Assembly (NCBI GenBank): GCA_022579005.1
Contig: MU401517.1
Span: 62,001-126,000, forward strand
Reading direction: 5' to 3'
Origin: Poronia punctata
Lineage: Eukaryota > Ascomycota > Sordariomycetes > Xylariales > Xylariaceae
DNA: 64,000 bases
The position numbers and the translations under genes were made by a program. The notes under the pieces are model-generated. The model ran no database searches. It was not told the origin of the DNA and was given only the letters and a program-made list of their open reading frames with translations. Shown here piece by piece: positions 12,215 through 21,819 of the stretch (the first letter of the stretch is position 1; each line of letters begins with the position of its first letter).

Positions 12215-12504
12215 GGGCTGTGCTGGATCTACTGTAGGATCTGCGTCTGCTGTAGTGCAGTGGCAGGCGGCTGCAAGCACTTGCAATACAGTCTGACCAG
12301 TTTAGCAATGTGCGCGTTTTTGCTTACTATGATCTTTTTATACTTACTTAGGTAGGTAGTACCTAGGTAACCTTAGGACATTGGCTCCGCGTATAATTTT
12401 AACAGAGCAATACTAGTTTACACTGTCTCCCGGGTGTTCGCAACCGTCTGCTACTGCACCACAGCAGACGCAGCACAAATCCTACAGCAGATCCAGCACA
12501 ACCC
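12215..12504. mobile_element. hAT-like MITE, copy B
   Basis: A 290-bp element of the same family as the one at 10029-10486. The left end starts GGGCTGTGCTGGATCTACTG and the right end, read on the other strand, starts GGGTTGTGCTGGATCTGCTG. The arms match over about 60 bp with a small gap and share the CTGCTGTAG core with copy A. Flanking 8-bp sequences TAATAGAT (12207-12214) and AGATAGAT (12505-12512) agree at six of eight positions, consistent with an aged target-site duplication. No coding capacity. Confidence 0.75.
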
Positions 12505-13089
12505 AGATAGATATGGTAGAAGGCTTTCTGCGCGCATCACCAGGCAGTGGTCTTAGTGTTGTGACTCGTCAGGTAGTGTTTTGAAAGGACTGTGCTTAAA
12601 GACAGTTGAAGGATTTATTTATGTCATGGTTTGACTGAATTATGTAGACGATCGATCCTTTTTAATCAAACGCCACATCACAATGTTACTTTCGCTTGCC
12701 GACAAGAGGCACAGCACATTAGGCAGCATTTTCTGTACTACCTAGTCTTGTGTAATGGAGCGTTTGAACCCCAAATGTAGCCGATACCATCTTGTAAAAT
12801 ATTTGCAAGGTGGCGCTAGGGAAAGCTGTCATTTAATAACAGTAGGTTTTCTAATACTAACCTTCCGTTTAGTACGTTCTCAATTCAAAACATAATACAG
12901 CCTTTGGTGTTCCTGGTGAACTTTGGAGAAAAAGTGCCCTACGCGGCCACCAATAGAGTGGGTCTTTTCCGGGGTATCTAGGGCAGAACCTTATTTTTAG
13001 CGTCAAGATCCGATCAACTTCCCTACCCGGGCCCCCGGGGACCCCAGACGGTGGGTCATTATAACCATTGGGTGGTACCTAGTTCATTT
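12505..13089. other. No gene seen
   Basis: Contains an unusually C/G-homopolymeric stretch (CCCGGGCCCCCGGGGACCCC around 13026-13045) that can fold on itself. It is the 3' flank of the pseudogene that follows. Confidence 0.45.
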
Positions 13090-14005
13090 TTAATATTTGG
13101 AGAAGTCTGAAATATAGAAATCAGGATCCCCCGCACTTAGACTTTCGGAACGACTTCCGTCCCTGTGCCCGCTTTTCCCCCGGGCGAGGGTGGAGTGAGT
13201 GGCATCAGAGAGGTTGAGAGGATCCGTTAGGACGTCGCCGGGCTGGGTGACGGGAACTGCACCGGGACATTTCTCCCCTGTCGTTCTCTTTCCCGGAACT
13301 CCCTCGTAGCCAAGGCGTTGAAGCTGCAAAACAGAGTTTGTATTCCATTCGAGGTGGTTGTATGGACTGTAGAGAAACATGGCCTGGAGGCCAGCAAGAG
13401 ACGAAGCAAATATCTGCGTCGTGTCCAACTGCCATTGTAGTTTGGGGAGCTTTTTCTGCATGCCTTCATATAACTTTGACTGAGAGGCAAGTGCTCGCGG
13501 TCCGAGAGTTCTAACGACATGCATCATAGTGGCAGATGTATCTCGTAGATTGGCGAACCAAAAGAGTCTTGAGCCAGATTCAGTCGTTGTATCACCACTA
13601 TTAAAGTCCTTTACTGATGCGTTGAATAACGGAGTAGCGTCTATAATAGACCTCAGACTTCCGCCTAGGGGACCGCAGCCGGTTTCTCTGAGGTAAGCCG
13701 TGTTTCAGACTTGGAACTGTTGAAGGCAAGCTACGGGAGACGCTGCTTCGTCTGGTACGGTATGTAAGTCGGCAAAACTCCACCATCGCCTGTGGTGCTT
13801 CTCACACGAGGACCTGGCGTATGTGCGGAATACCATGGGGCGTCAACAGGGTCCCAGTACAAGACGCCATTGCCGACGAGGAAAAAGATGTAAAGATCCC
13901 CGTCTGTCCGATGGAGCACATCTCTGGGCACAAATAATAGTTAGGATAGAAGTTGATGTGAAAAGGTGCTGGAATCTTGTCCCCAACTACGGTTTGTTGG
14001 GTCCC
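13090..14005 (-). pseudogene. Frameshifted and stop-interrupted remnant of a larger fungal hypothetical protein
   Basis: On the minus strand three consecutive reading frames make one protein-like path. From about 14000 it reads GTQQTVVGDKIPAPFHIN and on to CPEMCSIGQTG. One base is missing in a G run near 13890, after which another frame gives DLYIFFLVGNGVLYWDPVD. A second shift near 13745 leads to VPDEAASPVACLQQFQV, then an in-frame TGA, then NTAYLRETGCGPLGG and continuously to SDFSKY at 13090. The pattern (secreted-looking, Cys-containing, with SRLFWFANLRD and KLQWQLDTTQ) resembles an uncharacterised family of long fungal proteins I have seen but cannot name. Two frameshifts and one stop argue for a dead gene; assembly error is the alternative. 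Confidence 0.6.
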
Positions 14006-14711
14006 AGCTTGATATCATAAATACATGATTCTTTCACTTATACGATGGCTTCTGTACGCCCGCATTGTTGTTGTCCATCTGTCGATATTCAACCCCTATC
14101 CTATGCTCCAAGTAAGCGATGAGCATGGCCCCCCGTTAATCTAAGAATATTGAAAGATGTTTCTCCAACCCTAGGTTGTGCATATGCAATAACCTACGTT
14201 GCGGCAAGGCACGCTCAATCCTCTTCGAGTAGCAATTGGTCAGTTTTATATATCTGTTTGGTGGTACGATAGCAAAGTTGTGTGGTAGCTAGTATAGAAT
14301 GGGGGTAGCTGCACTATTAATATCTCGACCTCGGGGAAGTGATAAGCTGGCAGCCACCCGTGATAATAAATAACTTGGAACTTTCAGCCCTCAACCCGGA
14401 TCGATGCAACACACTTGCAGGTCGACTAAAACTTAAGAACAGTTTCAGCCGGTAGTAATGGAACCATTAAGAGTGGATGTACTGAGCGTCATTTTGCATT
14501 TTTAACTATGAGATAAACAACAAGCTTGCTGATGATGGTGGTGATAAAATAACAGATATGGGTATCTAAGCTAATAAGCACTGAACCCCCCAACTCTTTA
14601 GATGATTTATAGGCATATAACCCTTAAAATTGCTAGTGTCGGTTAGACTATCTCGTATGTGTAATAAAGAAAAGAAATAACAAAAAAGGTACAAAGACGA
14701 AAGAAGAAACT
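14006..14711. other. No gene seen
   Basis: About 700 bp between the pseudogene and the arrestin gene's 3' end. AT-rich towards 14500-14700. No recognisable coding or RNA feature. Confidence 0.45.
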
Positions 14712-16007
14712 TCATTGCTGCCCGGTTGGAGTCTCCTCGTATGGTGGAGGTAGAGGTTCTTGCGGCGGCGCATAAACACCCGGTATCTCACCTGTCACGG
14801 CCGGCGCCGAGGAAGGACCCGGTTCAGTAGACGGTGCCAACTGCGATTCAAGAGGAGGGCGAATGACGACCCTGAACTCCCTATCAAACTTCTTCAATTT
14901 ATCCGCCACCTCGAACGCGAACCTGACCCTGACGAAATAGGCCACCGCGATATTATACGTCCTAAAAGTGGGTGCCAACCTATGGTTAATAAAAGGTGCC
15001 GTGGTAACGATCTTGGTGAAGTTGTTTTCCTCGCTCAACGGCGCCGAGTCCTCTAACTTGACCGCCATTTCAGCCACGGTCGCAGTACCGCCGGATTCTA
15101 TACAGGTAAACACCGATCTCTCGGTCCTGACAGTGATGCTCTCCTTGATATCGATAAGAAAAGATCGTAGCCGAATATCCGGTATAAGAGGGGCGGTGCA
15201 CTCTTTCTCGCGCGGTTTGACGGAGACCCTGAATGCGATGGGTTGTCCGAAATATAAATCCAGCGGCGCAACACAGAGCCAATCAAACGCGTAAGTCGGT
15301 AAATTTCCCGCGCCGAAAAAGACCTTTGCCTTTTGTTTAAAGCCCGACGGTCTCTTGCTCTCGGGGAGTAAAAGGGCACTACTGACAGAAACATATCCGC
15401 GCAAATCACTCTCCCGAATCCTCTCCGGCAAGACACCACGTTGGCCGGGTTGTCTGTACCCAACAAACGGTTCGGAATATTTATCCGGCTTAACGACACC
15501 GACGGGTAAGCCTGGCATCGAGATATTCACGCCGACGCGATACTCCACGAAACAGTCGTATTTACGACTGAAGCCGGAATACTCCTTATTGAAACTCGGC
15601 GGGAGAGGGTGAGCCTGCGGATACGCGAATCGCACATCACCTTCGAACTGGTCTATTTGCGCCCCGGGGCCTCCGGTGAGCTCGGGGAAATTCAACTGAA
15701 ACGGGAAATTCACCGACTCGCCAGGCTGGGCTCTGAACGCCCCGTTAAAGACAATCACCGGAAGGCGGAAAAGCGTGGCGCGCCCGCGGTAGATATGCGT
15801 CGACTGTCCGCTACTTTTCCAGACCTTCGTCTTGGCTCTCCCGTGCAGGATGGCGACGATGCGGAGTGGGCCGAATAGTTCCCCGTTGTTCCGTGGCCCC
15901 GGAGAGTACCGGACGTTGATGTGGCCCCGGATCGGGTCTAGGCTGCCTCTGTGGAGCTTCCCGGGTTCATGGAGGACGATATTTGTGTGGAGTATGCCTA
16001 TCGACAT
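14712..16007 (-). CDS. Alpha-arrestin (arrestin-related trafficking adaptor)
   Basis: A 431-residue intronless protein of the arrestin superfamily. Arrestin-related adaptors link plasma-membrane transporters to a Rsp5/NEDD4-type ubiquitin ligase and so control endocytosis. The N-terminal half has the beta-sandwich pattern of an arrestin N domain: the RGSLDPIRGHINVRY strand pair, then VVKPDKYSEPFVG further on. The second half matches an arrestin C domain (PLDLYFGQPIAFRVSVKP; ITVRTERSVFTC). The C-terminus is Pro-rich and ends with PPPYEETPTGQQ; PPPY at about 420-423 is a WW-domain ligand, the expected docking site for the ligase. Length is typical. The cargo transporter cannot be inferred. Confidence 0.85.
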   Translation of the reverse strand: MSIGILHTNIVLHEPGKLHRGSLDPIRGHINVRYSPGPRNNGELFGPLRIVAILHGRAKTKVWKSSGQSTHIYRGRATLFRLPVIVFNGAFRAQPGESVNFPFQLNFPELTGGPGAQIDQFEGDVRFAYPQAHPLPPSFNKEYSGFSRKYDCFVEYRVGVNISMPGLPVGVVKPDKYSEPFVGYRQPGQRGVLPERIRESDLRGYVSVSSALLLPESKRPSGFKQKAKVFFGAGNLPTYAFDWLCVAPLDLYFGQPIAFRVSVKPREKECTAPLIPDIRLRSFLIDIKESITVRTERSVFTCIESGGTATVAEMAVKLEDSAPLSEENNFTKIVTTAPFINHRLAPTFRTYNIAVAYFVRVRFAFEVADKLKKFDREFRVVIRPPLESQLAPSTEPGPSSAPAVTGEIPGVYAPPQEPLPPPYEETPTGQQ

Positions 16008-16591
16008 GATTGACTACTAGCATGTAGTTTGGGTAACTGTGTGTGTGTATCGCAATAGTCATTCAATGCGTGGAATAAAGAAATTAAGTTCAATTAAATT
16101 GTAGTAACTTTCTCTAAAAACTGTAAAGTGAATATCGTCTTAGCACCTCCATGTTTTGTGTGTTGATCTCACTGCAAGGCCACAAGGCTCCCCTATGGTG
16201 TGGCTGTGTACAGGAAGGATGGAAGTACGTTGCAACGTCAATAACCTTTTTTTAGCAACATCCAGTTGGGGGCCAATTGGGCAAAATAGGTATCCATGAC
16301 CTCCAAGGCAAGCAAACCTTCTCCGATTGATAAGGTAGGCAATCAAGTGCAAAAAATGTCACCTGTTTGTTATATTTCAAACGTCCTAAAATGATAAACG
16401 TACGCAGATATGTCAAGGGCAGGCATACGCATTATATCTATACTATAATAGCAAGGTAAAGTTGAAGAAAAAAAAGTAGAGCGACGACTGCCTCTTCCTA
16501 CTATTGTGTTGCCTACAGAACTTCAATCATGACAAATATTTACGAGATGAAATACTAGTAGAATTTTTTTTAAAAAAAGGAAATCCATATA
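16008..16591. promoter_or_regulatory. Upstream region of the arrestin gene; no other gene seen
   Basis: Contains a short GTGTGTGT run at 16038-16047 close to the start codon. No further gene or RNA is supported up to the tRNA. Confidence 0.4.
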
Positions 16592-16680
16592 TGCCTCCAT
16601 CCCGGATCGAACGAGAGACCTTGTCATAATCCTGTGCTGAAAAGTACAAGTGACACGCGCTACCACTACGCCATAGAGGC
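16592..16680 (-). tRNA. tRNA-Thr (UGU) with 17-nt intron
   Basis: On the minus strand the cloverleaf folds completely. The acceptor stem is GCCTCTA with TGGAGGC plus discriminator A. The D-arm GCG..CGC has loop TAGTGGTAG. The anticodon stem is TGTCA/TGACA, with loop CTTGTA-A giving anticodon TGT. The variable loop is AGGTC and the T-arm is TCTCG-TTCGATC-CGGGA. A 17-nt intron (CTTTTCAGCACAGGATT) sits one base 3' of the anticodon, the canonical position for eukaryotic tRNA introns. The internal B box (GTTCGATCC) is intact. CCA is not encoded. Confidence 0.88.
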
Positions 16681-17330
16681 AATTGACCATATTACTGGAC
16701 AGTTGGCAAGGATCCGGAGGCAACGCGCTAAGTAGCAACGCACCACGTGAACTTCTTTGCTACTCACCTATTACACATATTTACGTCTCAGAAATGTCTC
16801 TTCTCATCGCTAATTATGTTGTGCACAAACGGTACACACAGCTGACTATCCAGTCTTCCCCTCATTCTCCCTCCCAAAGATATCGCCATCGGCTTGTACT
16901 CTGGTACACCGGCCGTACACGTATACATAATACGAGTAGGCAGTGCGGTCACGGTGTCTGAAGCTGGGGTCACGTGAGCGGTTTCCCGGTGTTGAACGCC
17001 GTCCCCACATACTCTCGTACGTACGTACAGTAGGGGCCTTTGCTCTCTGCCCACCAGGAAGTACGTTTCCGATAGTCAGCACCCGATAATTAAGCTTTGG
17101 CCTTAACGATGCGGGCACTATCTTCCGCGGGCGATGTCGGCACCGACACAGACCCCGTAAGGAGGACAACGCTGATAGAATGAAGAGATGGGGAATAGAG
17201 GGGAAAAAGAGATATAAACTCCCAAATGACAGGGCCACTAAACTAGGTGGGTAGGTAGGTAATGATTAATCAAGTGATACCATAGTACTTACCTACCTCT
17301 CTCCAGCTCCTCGTCTATTCGGAACAAACC
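16681..17330. promoter_or_regulatory. Upstream region of the sarcosine-oxidase-like gene
   Basis: Carries TCACGTGA at 16970-16977, described separately. GTACGTACGTAC (about 17016-17028) and a TACGAGTA octamer (16931-16938) also occur. A TAGGTAGGTAGG run at 17245-17260 precedes the start codon. Confidence 0.5.
16970..16977. promoter_or_regulatory. TCACGTGA palindrome, 361 bp upstream of the sarcosine-oxidase-like gene
   Basis: Perfect 8-bp palindrome with an E-box core, the kind of site bound by basic helix-loop-helix or bZIP factors. It is followed at once by G-CG-GTTTCC-CGG, two CG(G) elements spaced six bases apart of the type Zn2Cys6 dimers recognise. The same composite occurs upstream of the Rieske and dimethylglycine-dehydrogenase-like genes. 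Function is inferred from recurrence only. Confidence 0.5.
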
Positions 17331-18786
17331 ATGGCGTCTGATTCGGCCTCTTACCTCATAGTCGGAGCCGGGGTCTTCGGCGTGTCGACCGCCTATCATC
17401 TCATCCAGAAATACCCCAAGGCCTCGGTTACAATCGTTGATCGCGATGCATTCGATGCCGAGTCTCGCGTGGCCGCCTCTTGGGACTGGAACAAGGTGAT
17501 CCGTGCCGACTACGATGACGTCGTATACTGCCAGCTTGGTCTCGAGGCACAAGACGTCTTTCGGAAGGATCCGCTGTACAAACCGTATTTTCATGAAAAG
17601 GGCATTTTCTGGATATGTCGCGACGGCTATGCCCGGGACGTCATCAACACTTACAAGCGACTCGGAGGGACAGCCGACATCAAGGCCGTCTCTATCCAAG
17701 AAGCCCGCAAGCTACATGGTGGTCTGTTTGAGGACGCCGACTATACAGGTGTTCAGGAAGTCCTCGTCAATCCTACGGGTGGTTGGGCTGCGGCGGGAGA
17801 TTGCCTAATTGCAGTCACACGGAAATGCCTAGAGCTGGGCGTCAAGTATGTGGTCGCCGAGGTGGAGACGGTACAGATTGATCGGAGCGGCCGGTGTTCA
17901 GGTGTCAAGACCGCCAAGGGCGAAATCTTGACTGCTTCCCACACCATCCTCTGCACGGGAGCGTACACGCCGACATTGTTAGAATACAGTGCTGTGAGCA
18001 GTGGCCGGCCAAACGTCGCGGCTGGCTTTAGACTCGTGGCCGGCGGCATCACCACGGGAATGACCAAGTTGACTGATGAGTCCTTTGCGAGATTCGGCTC
18101 GATGCCTGTCGGTATACAAGGGTATACCCCAGAGCTAGGTGAGTGCCGACGCACGATCCTACTAGACTAACTCACGCTGGTAAGGCTTCTAACCGTTCTT
18201 TTTTTTTCCAGGGCCCTTTATCGGTTCTCTTCCCCCAAATGCAGACCGGGAGATGAAATGGTGGGGACAGACGATATTTAAGAATACCAGAGAAGTGCTT
18301 CCCGGCCATTACGTGTCGGCGCCACCGCCGAAGCCAGACTACGGCCAGTGGGACGTGCCTGACAGGCTCAAGGAGGATATTGTACGTGCGAACAAACTAT
18401 TCTATGGTAAGAACACGGCACATTGGACAATGGAGAAGCACCGTATCTGCTGGTAAGTAGCTGTAGCTCCCCTTCCATCCATAGTCTTGGATAAGCTGAC
18501 CGAGAACGCAAAAAGGGATGCCTTCACCACAACCTCCGACTTCATCATCTCGCCACACTCGGGTGCCAACGGCTTATATCTTGCCACGGGTGGCTCGTTC
18601 CACGGCTACAAGTTCTTCCCCGTCATCGGCAAGTATGTTGTCCAGATGTTAAACGGTGAACTACCTTCTTCACTGGAAGAAAAATGGGCTTGGGATAGGC
18701 AGCGGCCCGATCCTAAACATTTCGCCGACTGGCCTAGATTCGAGATGAAGGATCTTGTAGGACCGATAAGGACGTCGAAACTCTAG
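17331..18786 (+). CDS. FAD-dependent amino-acid oxidase, sarcosine/pipecolate/fructosyl-amino-acid oxidase type
   Basis: Flavoenzyme of the D-amino-acid-oxidase fold that oxidises secondary amines such as sarcosine, pipecolate or glycated amino acids. Exons are 17331-18138, 18212-18452 and 18516-18786, with introns of 73 and 63 bp (GTGAGT..CCAG; GTAAGT..AAAAAG), giving 439 residues, normal for the family. GAGVFG at 12-17 is the dinucleotide-binding loop, with the acidic VDRD that ends strand 2. HRICWDAFT contains the cysteine that carries covalent flavin in this family; the second intron splits the following Trp codon. GGSFHGYKFFPVIGKYV is the C-terminal flavin-binding signature. No peroxisomal tripeptide is obvious, although the protein ends TSKL, close to an SKL-type PTS1. 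With the neighbouring Rieske and dimethylglycine-dehydrogenase-like genes, sarcosine to glycine is the attractive reaction, but substrate is inferred. Confidence 0.85.
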
Positions 18787-19630
18787 CTTAAGCAAATTGT
18801 TACGACAGATGAATGACAACTTAATTGACAGATATGACTTGTTCTTGTTGTGCTACTTGATCGTGACCTGGGGTCTGACCCTGCAATCCGGAGTCGGATC
18901 CTGCGGGCAGAGACCCCCTTTTTTTTTTCTTTATTACCTTGCTCCATCAAGCTGGAAGCTTTGCCACATCGGGATCTTTTCTTGCGAGTCGTGACCTGTG
19001 GCTCAACTCATGATTGGACAGTCGACTATCTCCATGCCGACCGATGACTGTGGCCTAGAACACGGGGTAACCTATGTAGGAGTGGTCTAGGCTTATTATC
19101 TACACGTAGGTGACGGAGGCATGTGAACACATTAGCTAAGTTCTTTACCGTGACACGTCAGGTACCACTCAACCATCCATGTTACAGTTCAATCCTAACT
19201 ACAATGGGTCGTGAAACAACAAAACGCCCTCCCCTGCTCCGGAACAGACAGGTGACATCCCGCGCGCGGTATGGTTATCCTTACACGTACCCTTGGTGCA
19301 TAATGACCCCAACTTTGAGATACATCGCTTGCCTTTATTCCTATTCCTTCATGGTGGAGCCCACGATGCCGATGTCTACCTGTACTCCAAAGCAGTGATA
19401 ATCTTTCTGTTCTGCATTGTCTACTAGGTACAGAGAAGGAAGGCAGATTATGCCGGGACATGGGAGACATTGAGCCCGGGTTGAAAACGATGTCCGTCAA
19501 GCGGTGCCGTATAGGTAGAAGACAGACAGACGGTATGCAATATTATGAACTCGGTACGAGAAGGTGTGCCGACTTATTGTGGCGGTGCGGCAGGCCTGCC
19601 GGTTCTGCGGCCCACATTTCGTAGCCGCCG
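18787..19630. other. No gene seen
   Basis: Several open frames of 65-100 codons overlap on both strands without protein-like features. Probably the 3' flank of the flavoenzyme gene and the edge of a degraded retroelement. Confidence 0.45.
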
Positions 19631-19762
19631 GTCCTCGGCGCTCTGCTGGCCGAGAGGTCAGGACACGGAGACTTTGCGGACTACCACAGACGCTTCGGCC
19701 ACCCGGCCGACAAGGTCCGGCAGTGTCGATGTGGAAAAGAGGAAGAATGGGGACACGCCTGA
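19631..19762 (+). mobile_element. Remnant of the 3' end of a Tad-like LINE (RNase H / cysteine-histidine tail)
   Basis: The frame starting at 19631 gives LLAERSGHGDFADYHRRFGH followed by PADKVRQCRCGKEEEWGHA, then TGA where a Trp codon is expected, and continues as ECELGGADFRRGLP. The GHGDF-YHRRF-H--C-CG-E--H pattern is characteristic of the C-terminal part of fungal non-LTR retrotransposon polyproteins. The frame is interrupted upstream by a TAG at 19622, and only this short patch is recognisable. The TGA could be a RIP or ageing change (TGG to TGA). A poly-C run (19808-19823) follows shortly after. Confidence 0.6.
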
Positions 19763-21014
19763 GAATGCGAACTTGGGGGAGCGGACTTCCGCCGGGGGCT
19801 CCCCCGTCCCCCCCCCCCCCCCCCGGGCGGGAGCGGGTTACCTTGTTAGGAGAAGAGGCGGGTAGGGCGCACTAGCCGTTCTGGAGCAACTAGGTATGCC
19901 TAAGCATAGTTTTCCGTCCTAAGGATCAGCAGCGCCACCACCACTTTTCTTTTGTCAGCGGCACGCACTGGGGGCCAGCGGCCCTCGTGGGCTAGAAAAT
20001 CGCCCTGGTAGGGGGCCAGTCGGGAAGGGTAGGTCCTCCTGGGTTAGTACTGTCTGACACTGTGACCAGGGCAAGTCGGGAAAAGGGGGCTTCCCCACTA
20101 GGTCTTACTGGCATGCGCAGCGATTAGTAAAGTCAGACGAGGGCCGGCAGCCCAAGTCCGTTTATCCGAACATACATCTAGATAGGTCACGTGAGGTGCC
20201 AAGGGGTCGACTGGCTGCCAAGGCACCGCAGCCACAGTCGCGCCACATATAGTTAGCCCGGAAGCACCAGACGTTATACTATGACAAGGAAAGGAAAGAA
20301 CTCTACCTAGTGCAGAGTTTTCCAGCGTCTACTTAGGTATATAGCGTGGTGCCGGTGGCCCAAGCGCCTCGGCGCTGGCTCGGTACGGAACCGTGACACG
20401 TAGGACGTTAAGACATCACAAACGGCCTTGCAGCCTTTCTCGTTGGGACCGAGACACTGCATCCCAGGGAACCTTGCACTGCGGGAGATGACGTTTGCGT
20501 TGACGCGCATCTTCAACCTATTCGACGTTACCTAATAGCGGACGTTGGATGGGCGACCTAGCAGGCATCGACACCAAGAGCATTGCTGGGTGCAACTTCA
20601 AGCAAGGGGGCAAGTACTTAAGTAGTTATTACTAGTGTGCCGACGTCCCGGTGACAAACTTGATGTTCCACCCTGCCACTAAGATTGCCTGCAAGCAAAT
20701 GAGCAAAACGATATGATGCACCATCCATGCTAATCCAACGTCTCAACAGTGAACATTAACCTAACGAATAGGCTCACACACTGTCAGAGAGTGAACCCAC
20801 GGTTTCATAATGAGTTCCGGAGCTTACCAGGAGATACTACTAGGTACTAAGCTTAAGTACCTATACAGTAAACCTCAACTCGAGCAGACATAGTTTCTCT
20901 TATTGTATATTAAAAACTATATCCAGACGAATCGATGCGCGGTGCGACATCAACTCATTTCTTCCAAACCATGTACACCTCCGGCCCCGAACGAACAATA
21001 ACCTTGCTCGCCTT
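19763..21014. other. No gene seen; GC-rich repeat-like debris then unique DNA
   Basis: The first ~400 bp are GC-rich with duplicated phrases (GGGGGCCAGCGG at 19971 and GGGGGCCAGTCGGGAA at 20012, then GCAAGTCGGGAAAAGGGGG at 20071), suggesting further decayed element sequence. One TCACGTGA lies at 20187-20194 but is not close to a start codon. The rest shows no feature. Confidence 0.4.
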
Positions 21015-21819
21015 CTAACACGTGAACTTGGAGGGTCCGTGAGAGTAAGGCCTGCCGTTGTTATCAGGCTCGCCGGTTGCGCCATAGATGTTGATCAGGA
21101 TATCGGAGCCGGTGTCGGAGTAGTAGCCGGGCAACTTGATCGTCGAGCAAGGCCTGGTCGAGCCACCGTCCGAGACTCTGATCTGCGCGCAAGAGGTGTA
21201 GAACTGAGCGCCACCCTGCGAGGAGGCATAGTGAAGAGCCAAGACCTCGACACGCAACAGGTAGTCGCCGCTGGGGATGCAAGACGGCAGCCTGAAATTG
21301 ACCCATCCATCGTTGGAAATCAGGTTGTCCACACCCCACCTCTTCGACCCGGTGTCAAAGGTGTCTTCGTAAATCTTGAACCAGTCGGCACTGGTAGCAG
21401 ACGCCGTTGCCGCGTCGCTCACGGCCGCGAGGTACGCCGTGACAGGTCCCTTGTGGGAGCTCGCGATGGGGTTGTCCGGGTCGTTGCTACCCTGAGGGCC
21501 GCCCCTGCCGTGTTGGTACCATGCTCCTATCTCGTCACCCGCCTTGACGTCGATCACAATGCTCGACGTGTAACCCGGCGCCCCGCAGGTGATGTCGCTG
21601 CTTTGGACATCTTCCACGGGGTTGTTGTTGTCCGGCATTCGGAGACCGGTCAGGAGTCCTTGGTCGGCTCCATTCACAGTCATTTTCTGCGTTTCCCCGT
21701 AAGCGAACTGTAGCATAACCAGACCAAAATAAACATCTAGCGGGGTGAGCCTGTACCTGGAAAACGGAATGAGCATTTGCCGTAATGGCGAGAGCGAGGG
21801 TTGGTAGCAGGAACTTCAT
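21015..21819 (-). CDS. AA9 lytic polysaccharide monooxygenase
   Basis: Secreted copper enzyme that oxidatively cleaves cellulose or related beta-glucans. Exon 1 (21819-21757) encodes MKFLLPTLALAITANA and then HSVFQ; a 70-bp intron (GTACAG..CGCAG) leads to exon 2 (21686-21015); total 244 residues, a catalytic module only. After signal cleavage His becomes residue 1, the first ligand of the copper histidine brace. The second ligand is in IASSHKGP and the axial Tyr is in AQFYTSCAQI, preceded by the conserved LHYASSQGGAQ His and Gln. LPSCIPSGDYLLRVE is diagnostic of the family. There is no cellulose-binding domain or GPI signal. It is transcribed opposite to the oxidative demethylation genes around it and is probably unrelated to them. 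Confidence 0.93.

Noticed and set aside
14760..16020. Several plus-strand open frames of 60-108 codons
   Set aside because: Antisense shadows of the arrestin gene with high codon constraint; no independent motif.
19545..19875. Two overlapping open frames of just over 100 codons in GC-rich DNA
   Set aside because: They run across a LINE fragment that is readable in a third frame; the amino-acid text is Arg/Pro/Ser-rich frame-shift noise.
20187..20194. Fourth TCACGTGA as part of the demethylation regulon
   Set aside because: It is more than 1.6 kb from the nearest start codon and lacks the CG-N5/6-CGG tail.
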